64,000 nucleotides of DNA, taken from NCBI GenBank assembly GCA_014338405.1, contig JTDE01002330.1, forward strand, positions 24,568 to 88,567, in the 5' to 3' direction. Below are positions 48,948-61,629 of the stretch, in pieces. The position numbers and the translations under genes were made by a program. The stretch comes from Paragonimus skrjabini miyazakii (lineage: Eukaryota > Platyhelminthes > Trematoda > Plagiorchiida > Troglotrematidae). Below the pieces are notes generated by a model. The model did no database searches. It saw nothing but the letters and a program-made list of their open reading frames with translations, and had not been told where the DNA came from. Every line of letters starts with the position of its first letter. Position 1 is the stretch's first letter.

Positions 48948-49133
48948 ATATATGGAGTTTGAAATGTCTAGTGTTTTGGAAGATTTATTAGAATGGGCCT
49001 GAGAATATGTGGCCTTTAGGTGAAATGTAACGAGCTTGTTGTTATTTGTTTTAACTCCATTCAGATGAACACACTTTGTGAGTGTTCTGCCTAAACTGAC
49101 GCCCAGTAGAGACATACCATTTTTGGCGTGCAT
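48948..49133 (-). CDS. Candidate exon
   Basis: From an ATG at 49133 the frame runs about 62 codons to a donor ATCT|gtgaaa. It contains SLLGVSLGRTLTKCVHLNGV and a polar tail rich in Lys, Ser and Thr. The acceptor side is poor, so it may be a first exon or chance. Confidence 0.3.
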
Positions 49134-49980
49134 GCTCCCCTCTTAATTTAACGGAATAAGCACTTTATAACAAATGCTAACAAAAGTCAATTACAGATTG
49201 AAATCATCAGACCATCCAACTCATCATATTTGCGATTATCGCCCATACTTTTTGATTGGTTTGGTCCGTAATGACCCCCTTTGCTTTAGCGAAAACTGCC
49301 AACAGCAACAACCGGTGAAATGTTGAGTAGGATTTAAGTGGTTCAATGAATGAACTGTCAAGTCTACCATTGCATGGCGTCAATATTGCTAACCTAAGTA
49401 ATTGAAAAAGTCGTTCAGTAATGCATTCGACTAATTCGTAAAAGCGTTCGCGGAGGACGATCGAAGCAGGTGGTGCGTCGTCTGTAATTGTTTTACTGAG
49501 AAAGTTGCTTACGTTAATCAGAAATTCAGCTGGCCTGTGACTGGCTATGCTAAAATTACCGATGGATCATCAAGATGTGTCGCAAGACACATTCGATCAG
49601 CATCCTGCATCACACTATTGGTTACGATTTATTATGTTCCCTGTTTGTTTGTCTTGATGTAATTCGAAAACTCGTCTCCTCATGGCTGTACTCTCTCTTT
49701 AAAGAAAACATTGTATTACAGCTGCATATTGTTAGAGATGTTGATTTACGTACAAATCATTTTCGACTTCTCACGAGTATGCTAAGGATAAACCAACCTC
49801 AAGAAGTAAGAGGTTTACAAATCTAAATGTTGTATTCCATGCTAAACTAAACTGTCTTGTACTATATTTTCAAGCGCTTGGCTTGGTCGTCAATAGTCGT
49901 TGACATTTTCAAACTGCGAAGGTATATACTCAAAGGTAACAGAAAGCTTCAAAGATTCAGTTACTTGCTTAGTTCTTGCG

Positions 49981-50113
49981 CAGTGGCGAGGATATGCACT
50001 ACTGACGAGCTCTAATGAGAGCAAAACTCGAGTCTAGTGCTTCTTTTTGAAAGGGGCCGACTGGACAGTTTATGGGAATGCGGCAACTGCGATCAGTTGT
50101 GTGACGTTCAATC
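49981..50113 (+). repeat. SINE, 5' truncated
   Basis: Matches the body of the SINE from just after the B box (CAGTGGCGAGGATATGCACTACTGACGAG onward in short blocks) to the GTTCAATC end. The tRNA-like head is missing, which suggests incomplete reverse transcription. Confidence 0.75.
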
Positions 50114-50560
50114 TATATTTTCTATTTCGTGATTTGTATTTTAACGCATAACTTGAAGGTAAGTAGCCTCTCAAACAGTCAAGGCATGTTTGTCAAATCC
50201 CCGTTTGCTTTCTTTGTATGAGCTTCTGGGTCCAAAGAGAGTTAAAAGGTGTTCAAAAGTAGAGTAGCTAATTAACTTACCGATGTAGGCAAAGACTGCA
50301 ATATAATGCTCCCAATCTAATAGGCGGTGTTAGAAACGTAGTAGGCCATACAATAAGTGAGTAATAATATGACTATATATATAGTATAATAACAAACAAT
50401 GAGAAATCATCTATTATCTAAGTGGAGCGGGGCAGTAAAAGTCGTAAGGGAGTTGAAGATGCTTTACTTTCATCTGCTACCCGAATATTTGTTCGTGAGA
50501 TGTAGGCACCTTGACGCTGAACGACTAAATATAGACGTAACTATTTTCGTTAGTTAGTGC

Positions 50561-50761
50561 ACTTCACTTCTGTTTTTTCTCTTCCTTCGTAGGGTTCGCG
50601 CTGTTCTTCAGAGTTGTTTGGCATTTAGGTATCAATAAGAACCTCTGAAGTTTTGTTGCCTTGGCGATTACGGAGAAAAGAAATTGTACAAGTTCATCTT
50701 CTTTGTGTGCGTCATTAGAGTTGCCGACTTCACTGAAACTGAAGGCTTTCATGGAGGTCAT
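50561..50761 (-). CDS. Probable terminal exon, unknown protein
   Basis: A strong acceptor (CGTATTTGCCTTAG) directly precedes an open frame of 66 codons ending in TGA. The residues (FSFSEVGNSNDAHKEDELVQ, FLFSVIAKATKLQRFLLIPK) and a charged end (PTKEEKKQK) look like the C terminus of a soluble protein. The frame shown assumes phase 0 entry. I find no polyadenylation signal close downstream. Confidence 0.5.
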
Positions 50762-51124
50762 CTAAGGCAAATACGACCTCTCGTGTAATTTTGATTAATT
50801 CATCGTCTCAAAAGTCAAAAAACAAGGGGCGGCTGGAAGGCGACACAGGTTGGTCAGTTCCCTGAAGCACCATGAGGATTCCGGTATTGAAGTTCACGCG
50901 AGAGTGGTAGACTGAGAAGCTTTAACTGAAGGGAGCATAAAGAGCCGTACCAGTAACTGTATCAAGATTTCTTTTGGTAACAGATAGAAACACGTTAATA
51001 ATTTATAGCTTGGAGTTTAATGATAAATACAGAACAGCGATTTTAGCATTAATGTCACCAAATCCGCTTTCGTATAAAAGCGGCTGAAAGAATTAACAAG
51101 AAATGTATTCCGGATCAATAGGAA

Positions 51125-51144
51125 AGTAAAGTAAAATAAAGTAA
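51125..51144 (+). repeat. Short AGTAA-type tandem repeat
   Basis: A run of four AAGTA/AAATA units. A minor simple repeat. Confidence 0.5.
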
Positions 51145-51539
51145 ATTGTTATCGGAACTCCGAAATTTTGGTGAATTATTACAGCGTATCGGTTCTTTCA
51201 AAATGAGTGAAGCACTTAGTTTATTGTCATTTTGATGTAATAGAGGAGGGAGCATATTCAAATCTAGTAAAACTCTTTAATACGGTTGCTTCATTATTGG
51301 TCTCAAAAGAACTAGAACACCTCAGATATTAAAAGCTTGCCTAACCTGAATAATAGTTGAAGCAAACAACCGCGTACCTGAAAACGACGTGTGTATCAAG
51401 CAGTCCAAAAAATACTAGTTTCATGCAAGTCAACAAAGCAGAGAGCAACTAGAGTGCAAGTAACCATACGCGTCAGTCACCTTGGTTGATCTTACGTGTA
51501 GAAAAACAATTATACTTATACAAACATTGATTATGCCTC

Positions 51540-53145
51540 TAACCGTTTCAATCACGGCTGGGATTAATTCATATACACAGTCTGTAAAATGCTGTAGAAC
51601 AATTATACATTCACTTGACAATAATTGTTTATATCCGTTTTGTCACACCACAAATGTAAATTTATGCCGATTACCAACACCATTCCTTTGACCATTTGGA
51701 GACGGATTTTGTTGCAAGCTGAACAATGCGCAATAACTGAGAGCAGTTCTACTTTCTTGATATAAGCAAAATTGTTTGAATTCATCAAACATTGGTTGGA
51801 AAATCACAGGCTAAATCATTACCATGAATGTCATGACGAAAGATTGCATACTAACTGGGAAATTCACTGAACAGGATGTATCCCAGTCTTCCAAAATAGC
51901 TCGCTATTAATGAGGAGGATAATGTAACGATGGCACTTTCCTATATAGTAATGACTGCCATGAAAAAGATGCGTAACACTATGTGAATCAATCAGTACGC
52001 ACCCCTGCAGGCAGTCTCTTAAATTTGGCTTTTGACCAGTGAAAATTTAGACACAAATTTGGCAGTTTCCTCAGTACAATAAATGTATCTACGCCAACAC
52101 ACATCGAATATCAGTCAAGATTAATCATATAATGAATAAATCGGTGAGTAGACTATCGACATACGTACACAATACGTACACAATTACTGACTTGGTGAAA
52201 ACAAACTAATGTCGATTGTTATTAGCTCATTAGCTGGGTCAACACTCGCTTGTTTGTTGAGATTTAAACTGGTGATCTTAACTTGATAAGGTTCACGTTC
52301 GCACAGATGCATAACTGCATATTCCTGTAACTTTGAGCAAACTAGAAACAACAACACTAAATCTGAACAAGTTGCCTTAAAAGAGTCGGTAAGTGAGTGC
52401 ATAAGCACACAGAAACTTGGCAATATTGATCACATGGCAGTGGTCGCAAATAGCCAGGTTACACTGACCTTTCAACGTGAAGGTGTGCACTACTCTGCAC
52501 ACAGGATCGTTGTTGTTGTTGCTATGTTCACTTTACGTGAAGTTCACGAAATGTCCGCTTCTTTTCATAAGCTTAGTGCAGCTCATTCAGACTACTCATT
52601 TCTCGTGTTTGGCAACATTACCTGTGACTTTCTGACAACTGCAGTTCAATAGTGACATTTTGAATGTCAACAATCATCTTGCATTGACTCTAACGGAAAA
52701 CAAACCTATAATGATTGAACGGTTTGCAATTATGGGTTATAATATTTTCTATGAACTATTCCGTCAAAATAAGCATAAAAAATGAAATACATGGTTGCCG
52801 CAGTTAACGTAGGTGGGAATAGGGTCAAATAAAAAACTCTAAAAACACTTCCATTGGTAAAAATTAAGCAAATATGATGGAATATGTTTATGCATTATTT
52901 AGTTTGTTTTGATGTTGAAATGGTCGTTGTACGAACGATACAATGTGACTTTCCATAACTTCTGACGATATATACGCAAACCGCTTGTAAATGGAATAGA
53001 AGTTTATCGTTTGTTCAGGGCATTTTGTGATAAACTTACGACACATAGGTTAGCATTGTTGTCCGTTACACGACTGAGCAGACTTGAAACTGCATCCTTC
53101 TCGACTGCTCTATTCAGTCCTGCAAAATGTGTTTTGTAGAGATTT
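51540..53145. repeat. Segmental duplication, copy 1
   Basis: About 1.6 kb that aligns collinearly with 61630-63210. Shared blocks include CACATCGAATATCAG, AACTTTGAGCAAA, GAATGCATAAGCACAC/GAGTGCATAAGCACAC and CAAATAGCCAG. Identity is roughly two-thirds to three-quarters by eye, with many small indels. No transposon feature is seen, so a local duplication of genomic DNA is more likely than a mobile element. Confidence 0.75.
52188..52341 (-). CDS. Candidate exon inside the duplicated segment
   Basis: The acceptor is GTTGTTGTTTCTAG and the donor is AGTCA|gtaatt. The 154-nt segment encodes about 50 residues (CSKLQEYAVMHLCEREPYQV, then NELITIDISLFSPS). The entry phase is 1 and the exit phase 2, which does not fit the candidate terminal exon at 50761 directly. 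The matching segment in copy 2 (about 62300-62430) has lost the acceptor and carries an in-frame stop. Confidence 0.4.
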
Positions 53146-56100
53146 TACATTTACTATTTCCCAAGACTAGTATGCAAGTATTAAATACATCTAGTATCAG
53201 TATTTCGAATATGCCTAGTGTTATTGGGAACACAAGATATCTTGTGATAGCTGCGCAATAGTATGAATTACAAACCTTCGGTAGTCTTAAACAACGTACT
53301 CGAATTGAAACCTGCAACACGCAAGCACTGAGGAGACCTCGTACTATTTGCCATAAGCAGTTTTTTTTCCATGAAACAAGAAGCGGCATTCATAGATGTA
53401 CAACAGTTTCGGAAAAATCATTGACTGATCATATTGGCACGTGCATAATCACCTTGTGAGCCTACTGAGGGAGTGCAGATGAAGAAACTTTGCAACCAAC
53501 AGGAATTTTAATAGTGAGAGGTTTCTTCTATTCTTGATGTGGTATATTAGCGCGTTGTGTGGATTGGTTTCTTGTCAGACTTTCTGTTGTGTCGGGGTTT
53601 AGATAATCGGGGAACGAAGTTGGTGTTTACCACACTATCGCTTCGAGTTACCAATATTACTGTGCTTATAGATAACACCCCAGTAAAATTCTTTTCGCTC
53701 TTTCACAGTGTCTTGCCAGTTCATCTTGTAAACTGTAATCTAATACATTCTGTTATTGCATATGCATTCACGTACATTTTGCTTCAATCTGAACCACAAA
53801 TTGTCAAACTTTTCATGTCGTGAAATATATTCAAATGTCCATTCCATACATGAAGTTCACCGCACATCCATCATTTGTGTACAGTCCTCCACAAAAAATT
53901 CTCTATATCCTTTTCCGGAGGTATTGTCTGGAGGTAGTCGGTAATCATGAGAATTGAACACTGCTGTTGAACGTCACACTTTATAGGTTTGAGTGTGCTA
54001 CTTACAACATCTTGTTGCAAACCTTTAGTTACTATGAGTCTACCCATAGCAGTTAGCTATTGAACTCAAAGTGTTTTGGCTTCGCATTTTGGCACTATTC
54101 CGATGTTAATGGTTTATAGGTGCAATTTGAATGAACGATATGTTGACGCTGAGTTAAGAGAGTTAACTAGGCGGTTAACTGAATATCTCTCAGAACCATT
54201 AATCTTTACGATTACCGGCTACCAGATGTGATTCCCTATTTCGTTAGCACTGTTGTCGGTCGTATATATCCACCTACATTCGCGTTCATCTTACTTATTC
54301 CCTGTGTAGATTACATGCGTAACTATCACTTTGTGGAATACGGTTTCACTATTTTAGTTTAAGTAGTATCTAGTTGCTTTATTTCCCACTGTGTTGATGT
54401 GCTCCTGAATAGTTCGTTTGTGATATCCCAGAATCCACGTGAAATCGTTTTTCGAAGATATAAGGAATAACTCGTTCTAATAGACTTCGAGTCATTGCCA
54501 AATGTGTTGTAAACATTCTGGAATTCAGCAAGTTAAATTAGACAAATCTTGCAATCATTCATCATTTTTCATTATCAAATGAACATATGCGATGGAGCAG
54601 CGAAACATCGTCCAATTTCATAGTATTCATTTCTAGAACAAAGCTAGCTACTGGACTTTTTCCACGTACTTGCTTTCTGGCCAACAGACACAGTCATTAG
54701 TTCTAAAGTTGTTCTCGTATGTGACTCGGTATTAGAAAGATAGCATTAGTGAACTGTTTGTATGAGTTTATAATGTTTGCTTGGAAAGATTTTGAATGGC
54801 AAAATCGCGATATCCTGAACATGATTCATACAAAGGACACACCCTTTGCTGATGGTTTCCATTTATGACGTGCTATCAGATATCTTTCTTTTTTTTCACT
54901 AATACCGTGTTTACAGTTGCACTTGATAACGTCTATTACTGCCGTCTAGATTGAATTATTATAATCGACATCTTCATTGCAGCTGATGCGTGTAATTTAT
55001 GTACTGTGTACTCCAGATGACTGTGAACAAAACCTTTTCGTATAGTATGGAATAGAGAAATGAATGTTAATGGGCTAATCCAACAGTATTTTCGACGTCA
55101 AGTGAGACTGAAGACATGATACTGCTCAATCTTTAGTCGGTGATCAAAAAAGAATATCATGTCATCCGGTTAGTCTATCTAAAACAACAGTGGTGTTTAT
55201 CACCCAACCCATGCCAGAGGTGCTCAGGCATACGGATTAACCCGGTATTTAGAACGTTTTCCTCTTATTTTAAAACGTTGACAAATATGTGAACATATTG
55301 GGCATTCTTACCCACTATCTTCAACAACCAAACATCTCACAGGTTTGACGTGTGGATTTCCCACATAAAAATGGCCTACAGCATCGTTTTGCTTATGGTC
55401 TACTTTGACGAGTCTATGGTAAAAATGTATTGCAAGATGTTAGCTACTATTTGAAAACATCATTTAATAATAATGAGAAATGGTTACAACCAAAAGAAAA
55501 TGACTAAACATTTAAACGTTTAACAAAGGACGAAGGCTTCTGGTAACTTACGACTGCAACATCGTTTCACCTCTTCCAACCTCACTGTTTAAGAAGTTTC
55601 GATATGTCATGCTGCTTTAGTCATGTATGCTATTCCAAAACAATGGATATGTTAACACAAACCTTTCTAAACTTCTCGTTCACTTGATGATTTAAAGCTC
55701 AAGTTTCCGGCTACAGTCAGTTTGTTTGCAATCAGTTACATTGTGTTTAGTAGTGATTTGTCCAGAATAACTTGTAAGCAACCGGTCAGTTGAGCTACTA
55801 GCAACTTTTCACCTTGACATACAAGTTTAGTCGGGCCGAATGAACCGGTTACAAAACTGTATGTTACTCTATGATAAAAAATCTTTTGAAATGCACAATG
55901 CAAATATATGTGTCGGACTCGACAAAACGTTGTGTACTTCAAAATTAGTTTTTGAATTGAGATATAAAGTTTCTGAAATGTCATTGTTGACCCGCTAAAG
56001 TATTCTTGCAATGGACGTTTGAAAGAATAAAACTAAGTGCCTTGATTTATATTATATATTAAGCAATGGTGGACTGATTTACCTTTCGTTTTCAACGCCG

Positions 56101-58232
56101 AAATCTACGGTTGAGTGCAAAACATTTGAATGTCAAAAGAATCAAACATTCTGTCATAATCGCAAACACAGCAATGATCTACAAAATCAAAGCCAGTAAA
56201 TAGTAGCAAAGAGGTTCAAATGAAACCTGTGTTGCAAAAAACATCACACATTTGCGGAAGCAGTTTAGTTTAAGGATAAAAAGAGCAAGAGGTTTCGTGG
56301 TCAACATTAAATATAAGCAAAGGATGTTTCACAGGATTTTGATTCATTTAAGAGACGAGTTGCACAAGTAATTGCGTCCACCTGCGAGCGTGTAATGGTT
56401 AACTGTAAGCACTCCGAATTATATAGCTGAACGTGAAAACAAGACACTTCATTTTTGCTAAATCAAATCGGCCGGTTAACACATATTTCAATAGAAGGGT
56501 GGGATTTGTTTTTGTTTTGGGTCGTTTGAAGTTCTATGTTTGATGCCTAGTTGAATGGGCAGTGAGTTTTGTTGTGGCAGTTCAACCCAGTGTTTTTATT
56601 CAATGTCTTTAGCTGCATGCAGTGACCACATGTTGCGAATTTTATACCATTTTATACCGTTTTTTTAACTTCCAGCTCAGTCTGTAATCATTTACTTCAA
56701 TCAGCCCTTTTTCATTGTATGATTACCCTTTTGCAAAGCGGGTTTTAGCCGTTCAATTTTGGATACTTCTTTTGTAGGATCACTCTATTATCTGGCTGAT
56801 TAACATTCAGAGTGAAAGGGAGTTTTGTTGGATTTTTTCTCACCAGCACTGAATGTGTTTTAATATTCTCACCTGTTTTCAACGTATTCAAACTTTTAGA
56901 ACGGGCAGAACTCTGTCATCTGCGTTTCTCTAAATCCACAGGAGAAGCGAAAGTTGAATTTTTGTTTGAATCACGGCATTATGTCAGCATAGACGAATTC
57001 GAATAAATAAATGATCGCATAATCCTTTAGCAGAAACATTGGCTGAACGGTATTGGTACTTCAAACAACTGGACGATAATCAGTAGTATAAAACGATGTC
57101 TGTCGGTAGTTATTGGAACTAATCACTGTAGACCGTTATCGCTTAGCGATCAATGGAGGAAACGAATCTTATCAAGGATAAAATATTTTCAAACCCTGAA
57201 GAAATAAGCGTTTAGTCAAGTGTCAAAAACATGTCTAGATATATCCCAGTTTGTAAAGTTTTCAGGTTTCAGTGAACCTCCAGTTAACATGGTCTACTTA
57301 CGTAAATTATTTCAATGATTGACGGATATATCTTATTCTTGTGTAACAGAATTAGCTGTGTTTCAAAAGTATCAACAGTTTTCCTTGTCGAAAAATTCCT
57401 TCCAACAAGACCTTCTCGGATTTAACTTATTTAATCAAGTTTTCACCTATTAATTGTTATACTATAACGAAATTACCTTTAAATGCAAAGGATCTGTGTG
57501 ATAATGGAATTTATTTTCGATCAGCAGCCTTAAATAATTTGGCGTATTGTAGATATGGATATGTAAAAATGCAAAACATTTACCTACCTGGGCATATAAA
57601 TGAATACCTTGGTCTTATCTTTCTTTAAAACTAGTTTTGCAAAGAAATAACGAGCCGAATATACGTATGGAAACTAATATGTGTGGATATTTTTCGAAAT
57701 ATCATCTCAACATCAACATACTTATTGATGTGTGAAACATTGCGTCCTAACACCAATATCGTTGGTAAATCGTGTACATTCCGGATATTCAATTACCAAT
57801 CGTTCAAATTTCCGACAAGTGGATGGCCTCAACAAATTGCACCTGACATTTGATTCTATGGTTGTACTGCATTGTAGCTCTAAAAAATTCAGTTCACAGT
57901 AACATTCTAACAAAGTTAACGTTCACTACATATTAATGTCCACGTCGTCGAATCACATGAGTTAATCTATCACGTATCAATTAATTTGTACCGAAACGAA
58001 AGTAGAGTAGTTTGCGTTTATTTAAGCAATAAATGGAACAGCAAAAAATGAGATGTCGTGGTCAATATAATCAATTTTGGGAGATCGTGACAATGATGTT
58101 GCCGCATTTTTACCTCATTAGTGAAAATTTAATGCTTCATATTTATATGAACTGTAGGTATACATTCGGAATAATTTTTTTACGTAATGTTCGGTACACT
58201 TTGTTCCGAGTGAATTCATTCCCCACCACTAC
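53146..58232. other. Stretch with only weak exon candidates
   Basis: Minus-strand possibilities include a 36-nt segment at about 53275-53312 (GTGTTGCAG acceptor, CCGAAG|gtttgt donor), the 3' half of the frame 55736-56011 (GSFGPTKLVCQGEKLLVAQL), and the Cys-rich frame ending near 57722. None could be chained. Confidence 0.3.
57800..57905 (-). CDS. Candidate Cys-rich exon
   Basis: After an acceptor TTAACTTTGTTAG the frame encodes CYCELNFLELQCSTTIESNV and then RCNLLRPSTCRKFERL up to a donor TTG|gtaatt. Four Cys occur in the first 22 residues or so. The entry phase (1) does not match the neighbouring candidate at 58355-58233. Confidence 0.3.
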
Positions 58233-58355
58233 CTTGATTATCCAGACACCACTGTGGTGAAAAAACAATCGAGCGGTGGCCACTTCAGAAACCTCTTTCA
58301 GCTCTGCGAAATGTTTCTCTAGATCAAACTGATGTTCAGTCCAGCTAAATTTCAA
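58233..58355 (-). CDS. Candidate exon, unknown protein
   Basis: A 123-nt segment between an acceptor GCGGACTAG and a donor AAG|gtagtg is phase 0 on both sides. Its 41 residues (KFSWTEHQFDLEKHFAELKE, then ARLFFHHSGVWIIK) are strongly protein-like. It agrees in phase with the candidates 59501-59445 and 60507-60369 upstream on the same strand. Confidence 0.5.
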
Positions 58356-59444
58356 CTAGTCCGCGGAAAGACACACGTTAGTGGCATGTAAGTTTCATGA
58401 AAATCGTTCGTACTTGCGTAACATGACTGTCATATATCCCGGCTAATTGATGAAGCTGTTACCATGGTATTCCCTATAACGATTGAATGATGTATTGTCC
58501 ACAGAACTCAGATGAGCAGTGCGGATCGCGTATCATCTCTAGCGATGTGACTGAATACATATCCTTCACTACCTAGTCATCTTCTTCATCCTCAATTTAA
58601 AATAAACACGGCAAAATAAAGAATTGCCAGGTTCCACTAATGAAGTTTTTTATTCTCCAAGGTGACAGAATTGTAATGGAGGAAACACCAACAGCGATGA
58701 CGCCATGTTCTCAACGTTCCTGGCACATTCGACAATATATAGTGATATGACAGTACAACCTTCGCCCGGAACTCATGGTGCATCAAAAGTGTATTAACCA
58801 TATGGCTTCAGGGAGTGTGAAGATCAAGAAATCAAACTCAGGTGAAAATTAGTATTCAAGTCAATATTTAGCATGTCTTTGTTGAATAATAAAAGTAGGT
58901 TATATCACGCATACAGTCAAAGTGACATGACATTATTATTTAAGATTATCCGCAAGCCATCACAAAAGCAATAATGTGAAAAGTGACCAAACAGGAAGGA
59001 TCTTGACAATCAACTGACCCAGAGCCGTCGAACTAGCCTGGATAAAACAATTTACACTCAAACGACAATAAACTATTCCGTAGTCAGATATATCTATTGT
59101 AGTGAAAAATACCATTCTTGGATTATTCATAAACACTATTCAACCACGAAATTAGTCCGGCGATAATGTGTCATTCGCCGAAGTTTCTCAAATTGGCCGA
59201 GTCGGCCACGTGTTTACTGGGTCTTAGTTATGGCAGGCTACATTAATAATGAGTGCAAAACAGCTTGACTTTTACGGGTTGGTGCAACAAACACAGCCGC
59301 AATCGTCGTCCGACATTTGGTTTGCCTTGAAGAAGCTCCTGGATAAGCTCATTCGTAACAAGTTTTTTCTTTCAAATGCTCCCAAGTTCGTGAAGATTTC
59401 AGATTACTAAGAATGGAATAACCGCGGACTTCAGTTTTTCTCAC

Positions 59445-59501
59445 AAGATGACGAGCAAGTGGAAAGTATGAACAAATCTTTCTGAAATTTCTCAAAGGTT
59501 T
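59445..59501 (-). CDS. Candidate short exon
   Basis: A 57-nt segment after TTCTGGTTCCAG encodes KPLRNFRKICSYFPLARHL and ends at CTT|gtgaga. It is phase 0 on both sides. The donor is moderate. Confidence 0.3.
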
Positions 59502-60368
59502 CTGGAACCAGAATATTGCTGGTTGGTACTTGGTCATACCCGAATTCTTGCTAACGTTCTTCGCCAGGATTCATCAACAGGCAGAAATGTGAGATTACCC
59601 GCACATGCTCAGTTGTCAGTTAACCACTTAGGGCAGAATTCATTTACACAATGCCTGATTAATATGCTGGATACACATTGATGAATCTGTCAAATAATTG
59701 GAGCATATCTGGAATCATCTCAGAGATACCGGAAGGACTATCATCGTAAGAACGTTTCTGAAACCTCTGTAACGTTTGTAAAAAGGTGTGGTCATACAAT
59801 ACAAATGTTTTGAACAACTACTCTCAGCTTGTGAAGTTAGATGGCTGACCAAAACAGAGTGACTACCGGTCATTGCTTAATTTAACCGACTGAACTCATT
59901 CGTTCAGGCGACAATCTGTGAACTGTAATCGAGAGTCCCGAAGTTGAAATAGAGTTCACAGTGTATTATGGGTGAGAAACGGATGAGGTAGCGGGATGAT
60001 GCTAACCGAGAAGAGGGCTTGTACAAGCTGCGTCCAAAGTTAGTAATCACGTGTGACTGGAATCAACATAAGTTATTCGTACACAGGTGTTCTGCTGATC
60101 TTCCAGTTGGCCACTACTACGTTCTGCACTACGATCTTGGGTGAACAGAGAGTCAATCACGCAAGGAAGGCAATTATCCTAGCTTATCCCAAGCGGGTCA
60201 CCTTTTGTACTACAAACCTGTAGCTAAATTTGTACGAACCACCAAGTTGCTTCAGTCTAAATAATCGGACGCTTCAGTGGTCCATTGCATAAAATTGGGC
60301 ATCCATTTCCATGTAATGTTCATTGCGTTGGCTTTTGTTTCAACATGGTAAGGCTCGTGGCAGTTTAC

Positions 60369-60507
60369 CGGCGAGTATATTCTTAGCACCAAAGTAATTA
60401 GCTTTGGTTTTGGAGTTACGTTTTCACAATGGGAACCGGGGAGAATCATCGAGCGGACAGTTATGGAAGCCGGGGTCTTAGCAAGCATAGATCCATATAT
60501 CTTACAA
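60369..60507 (-). CDS. Candidate exon of a possibly secreted protein
   Basis: The acceptor is TTCATTTTGTAG and the donor is CCG|gtaaac. The 139-nt segment (phase 2 in, 0 out) encodes 46 residues with SMILPGSHCENVTPKPKLIT, including an N-glycosylation-type NVT. If the donor is not used, the frame continues to a TGA at 60255 and adds a second such site (NIT), which would make it a terminal exon. Both readings are possible. Confidence 0.45.
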
Positions 60508-61629
60508 CTACAAAATGAATGCTCGCTTTTGTATGCCTCACAGCAAAAGAAAGTCATCATTTTCCTGGCGGACAGTGTAATGGAATATCGTTTGTCAACA
60601 TCAACCTCGAAGAAATCACATTTATGCTAGGGCCCGGACGTGACTTCAGGAGGCTGCATGCCTTTCAGGGTAAACCAATTAGCATTTCTGTTCTATATGG
60701 CGTACTGAAGCCGGAAGTTTCCTCTAAAGTCAATTCCAGATAACTTTGTCATCTACCTGTGACGACATGATGGAATATTCGGTCCGCAGATGACAACACT
60801 GAAGGGAACGCTTAAGACAGTTGCCAGTTGGAAAAAAGGGACAGCTTTGTAGCCAACGAGGACGTTTGCTATTCGATGGCATTGAGAATTTTAGTGCAGC
60901 AATGATGCCTTTTGAATAATGTATGGAATATTTTGGAAACCATGCTTGGACTGCAGAGCATGTCCGACTTAAACGGTTTGGACACTGCAACCAGAGAATG
61001 GCTCTGGTGGTCAGTTATGTCATATAGCAATTATTTTTTGTCATCGATGTGTATAATATAGTTGTTTCAAAAATCATAAGGTTAGCATGATGTTTTGCTA
61101 CAAATTAAGAATGTCAGCTACCAGAACATCAGATCGTCTAATGGAAACAGGTTACTTATACAAGATATTTACATCCTAATATGGACAAATATGATGCAAC
61201 GCGATCGGACAACTTTGTAACTCACATAATCAACAGACTAGATACATATTGATAAGGATCATTAAGGCAACTGCACTCCAACTTTGGGGTCAAGTTTGAA
61301 GGCTCGCTATTACAAGTAATCTACCAAATCATGGGATTTGAAATAATTCGACTTATGTTCCACAACTATTAAGACAGTCGTAACTACTTAGGTGCTGGGT
61401 TGCGCTGACTCGAAATACAACTAATCACTTGGCTTTGTCATGAGACGGTGTAACTGAACGAGTAATCGGAAAGTGACCACGATCACACCGACTCCAATTC
61501 AGTTGTACATCACAAAATACTGCTGAAATTCTTGTTGATAATATTCTCGTAATTGTGTAAAGGTGGTCCTAGTTAAATGCACTTTCCCGAGTTCTGTTTC
61601 CTATGCTTTTTAAACTAAATGTTCTTAGT

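Noticed and set aside
60519..60743. 74-codon plus frame with protein-like composition
   Set aside because: It lies just upstream of a better supported minus exon and has no acceptor or donor of its own.
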